DNA of 32,698 nt from an uncultured Ellagibacter sp. Its GTDB lineage: Bacteria > Actinomycetota > Coriobacteriia > Coriobacteriales > Eggerthellaceae. Location: positions 1-32,698 of the forward strand of contig CAKUGU010000026.1 in assembly GCA_934654815.1 (NCBI GenBank). The letters are read 5' to 3'. Positions 32,288-32,698 of the stretch are shown piece after piece (positions within the stretch are counted from its first letter, which is position 1; every line of letters begins with the position of its first letter). The translations under genes were made by a program, and so were the position numbers. Under the pieces are notes generated by a model. The model searched no databases and was not told the DNA's origin. It worked only from the letters and a program-made list of their open reading frames with translations.

Positions 32288-32698
32288 GATTTTGTCGTCG
32301 CTCCCCGTGTGGCGAGCGACCACTGTGGACAACGATGGCGGTCTCGTGGCTGGGATTTCAATCCTTGCTCCCCGTGTGGGGAGCAACTGAATCGACATAT
32401 GCAGAAGACTCAACGATAATATTTCAATCCGCGCCCCCGCATGGGGAGCGACATCATACATGCACAATCGTAAATCTCCCTCATTAATATTTCAACCCGC
32501 GCTCCCCGTGTGGGGAGCGACCGACCTCCGTCAATCCGTGTTCACGCAGTTCGAATTTCAACCCGCGCTCCCCGTGCGGGGAGCGACAAATCAGCTACCC
32601 CAATGGAAAAAAAGGAGAAAGATTTCAACCCGCGCTCCCCGTGCGGGGAGCGACTTACAAAGGCTCAATGGATTGGTATGACTCAAACGATTTCAACC
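32288..32698 (-). CRISPR. Type I-C-like CRISPR array, leader-distal end
   Basis: Repeats of 33 bases lie at 32288-32320 (half decayed), 32355-32387, 32421-32452 (one base shorter), 32489-32521, 32555-32587 and 32622-32654, and a cut one at 32690-32698. The six spacers are 33-36 bases and AT-richer than the host. Read on the minus strand, the repeat begins GTCGCTCCCC, folds through CGCTCCCC/GGGGAGCG arms and ends TTGAAAT, which is the type I-C pattern. Decay is strongest at the left end. Repeats at 32555 and 32622 are identical, so the leader and cas genes should lie beyond the right edge. No cas gene is in the window. Confidence 0.95.

Noticed and set aside
32281..32681. Small open frames across the CRISPR array
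   Set aside because: They translate the repeat (for example LPVWGAT) and are not genes.
1..32698. tRNA, rRNA or complete insertion sequences
   Set aside because: I scanned for tRNA-like cloverleaf sequence, ribosomal RNA stretches and transposase genes and saw none.

Overview
The window is GC-rich, densely coded bacterial DNA. It most likely comes from an anaerobic gut actinobacterium of the Coriobacteriia, in the Eggerthella/Gordonibacter group. That placement is an inference from base composition, the DUF6541 and DUF3516 proteins, a WYL regulator, and a LysR-controlled molybdopterin enzyme of the kind abundant in Eggerthellaceae. No rRNA or tRNA gene was seen.

Left part (1-14497): a surface-glycan locus. 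It starts with a large DUF6541 membrane protein and a GT4 glycosyltransferase on the minus strand. A tight plus-strand operon follows (3861-9123): GT2, DUF2304, LicD, Wzx/TacF-like flippase, GT4 and a second LicD. Next come a winged-helix/cytidylyltransferase/choline-kinase fusion (LicC+LicA, 9250), an EutH-family transporter (11169), a stand-alone LicA-like kinase (12507) and a LicB-like DMT permease (13538). Together these look like a complete route: take up choline or ethanolamine, phosphorylate it, activate it with CTP, and place it on a lipid-linked glycan that is flipped across the membrane. The gene set resembles the pneumococcal lic1 and lic2 loci.

Middle part: a 0.25-kb cluster of direct and inverted copies of a ~27-bp unit (14550-14795) separates the locus from a LysR regulator. 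That regulator is divergent from a cytoplasmic-looking molybdopterin oxidoreductase and its small two-cluster ferredoxin subunit (16266-19070). A second glycan trio follows (19287-22529): GT4, DegT-type sugar aminotransferase and PglC-like phosphoglycosyl transferase. This trio could start the lipid-linked repeat unit with a 4-amino sugar.

Right part: an orphan Hpt protein (minus), prfB, a split transketolase, a radical SAM protein (minus), a WYL regulator, a DUF3516 Ski2-like helicase, and a membrane-anchored HMA metal-binding protein behind a CsoR-like operator. The window ends inside a type I-C-like CRISPR array. Its degenerate repeats lie on the left, so the leader and cas genes should be beyond the right edge.
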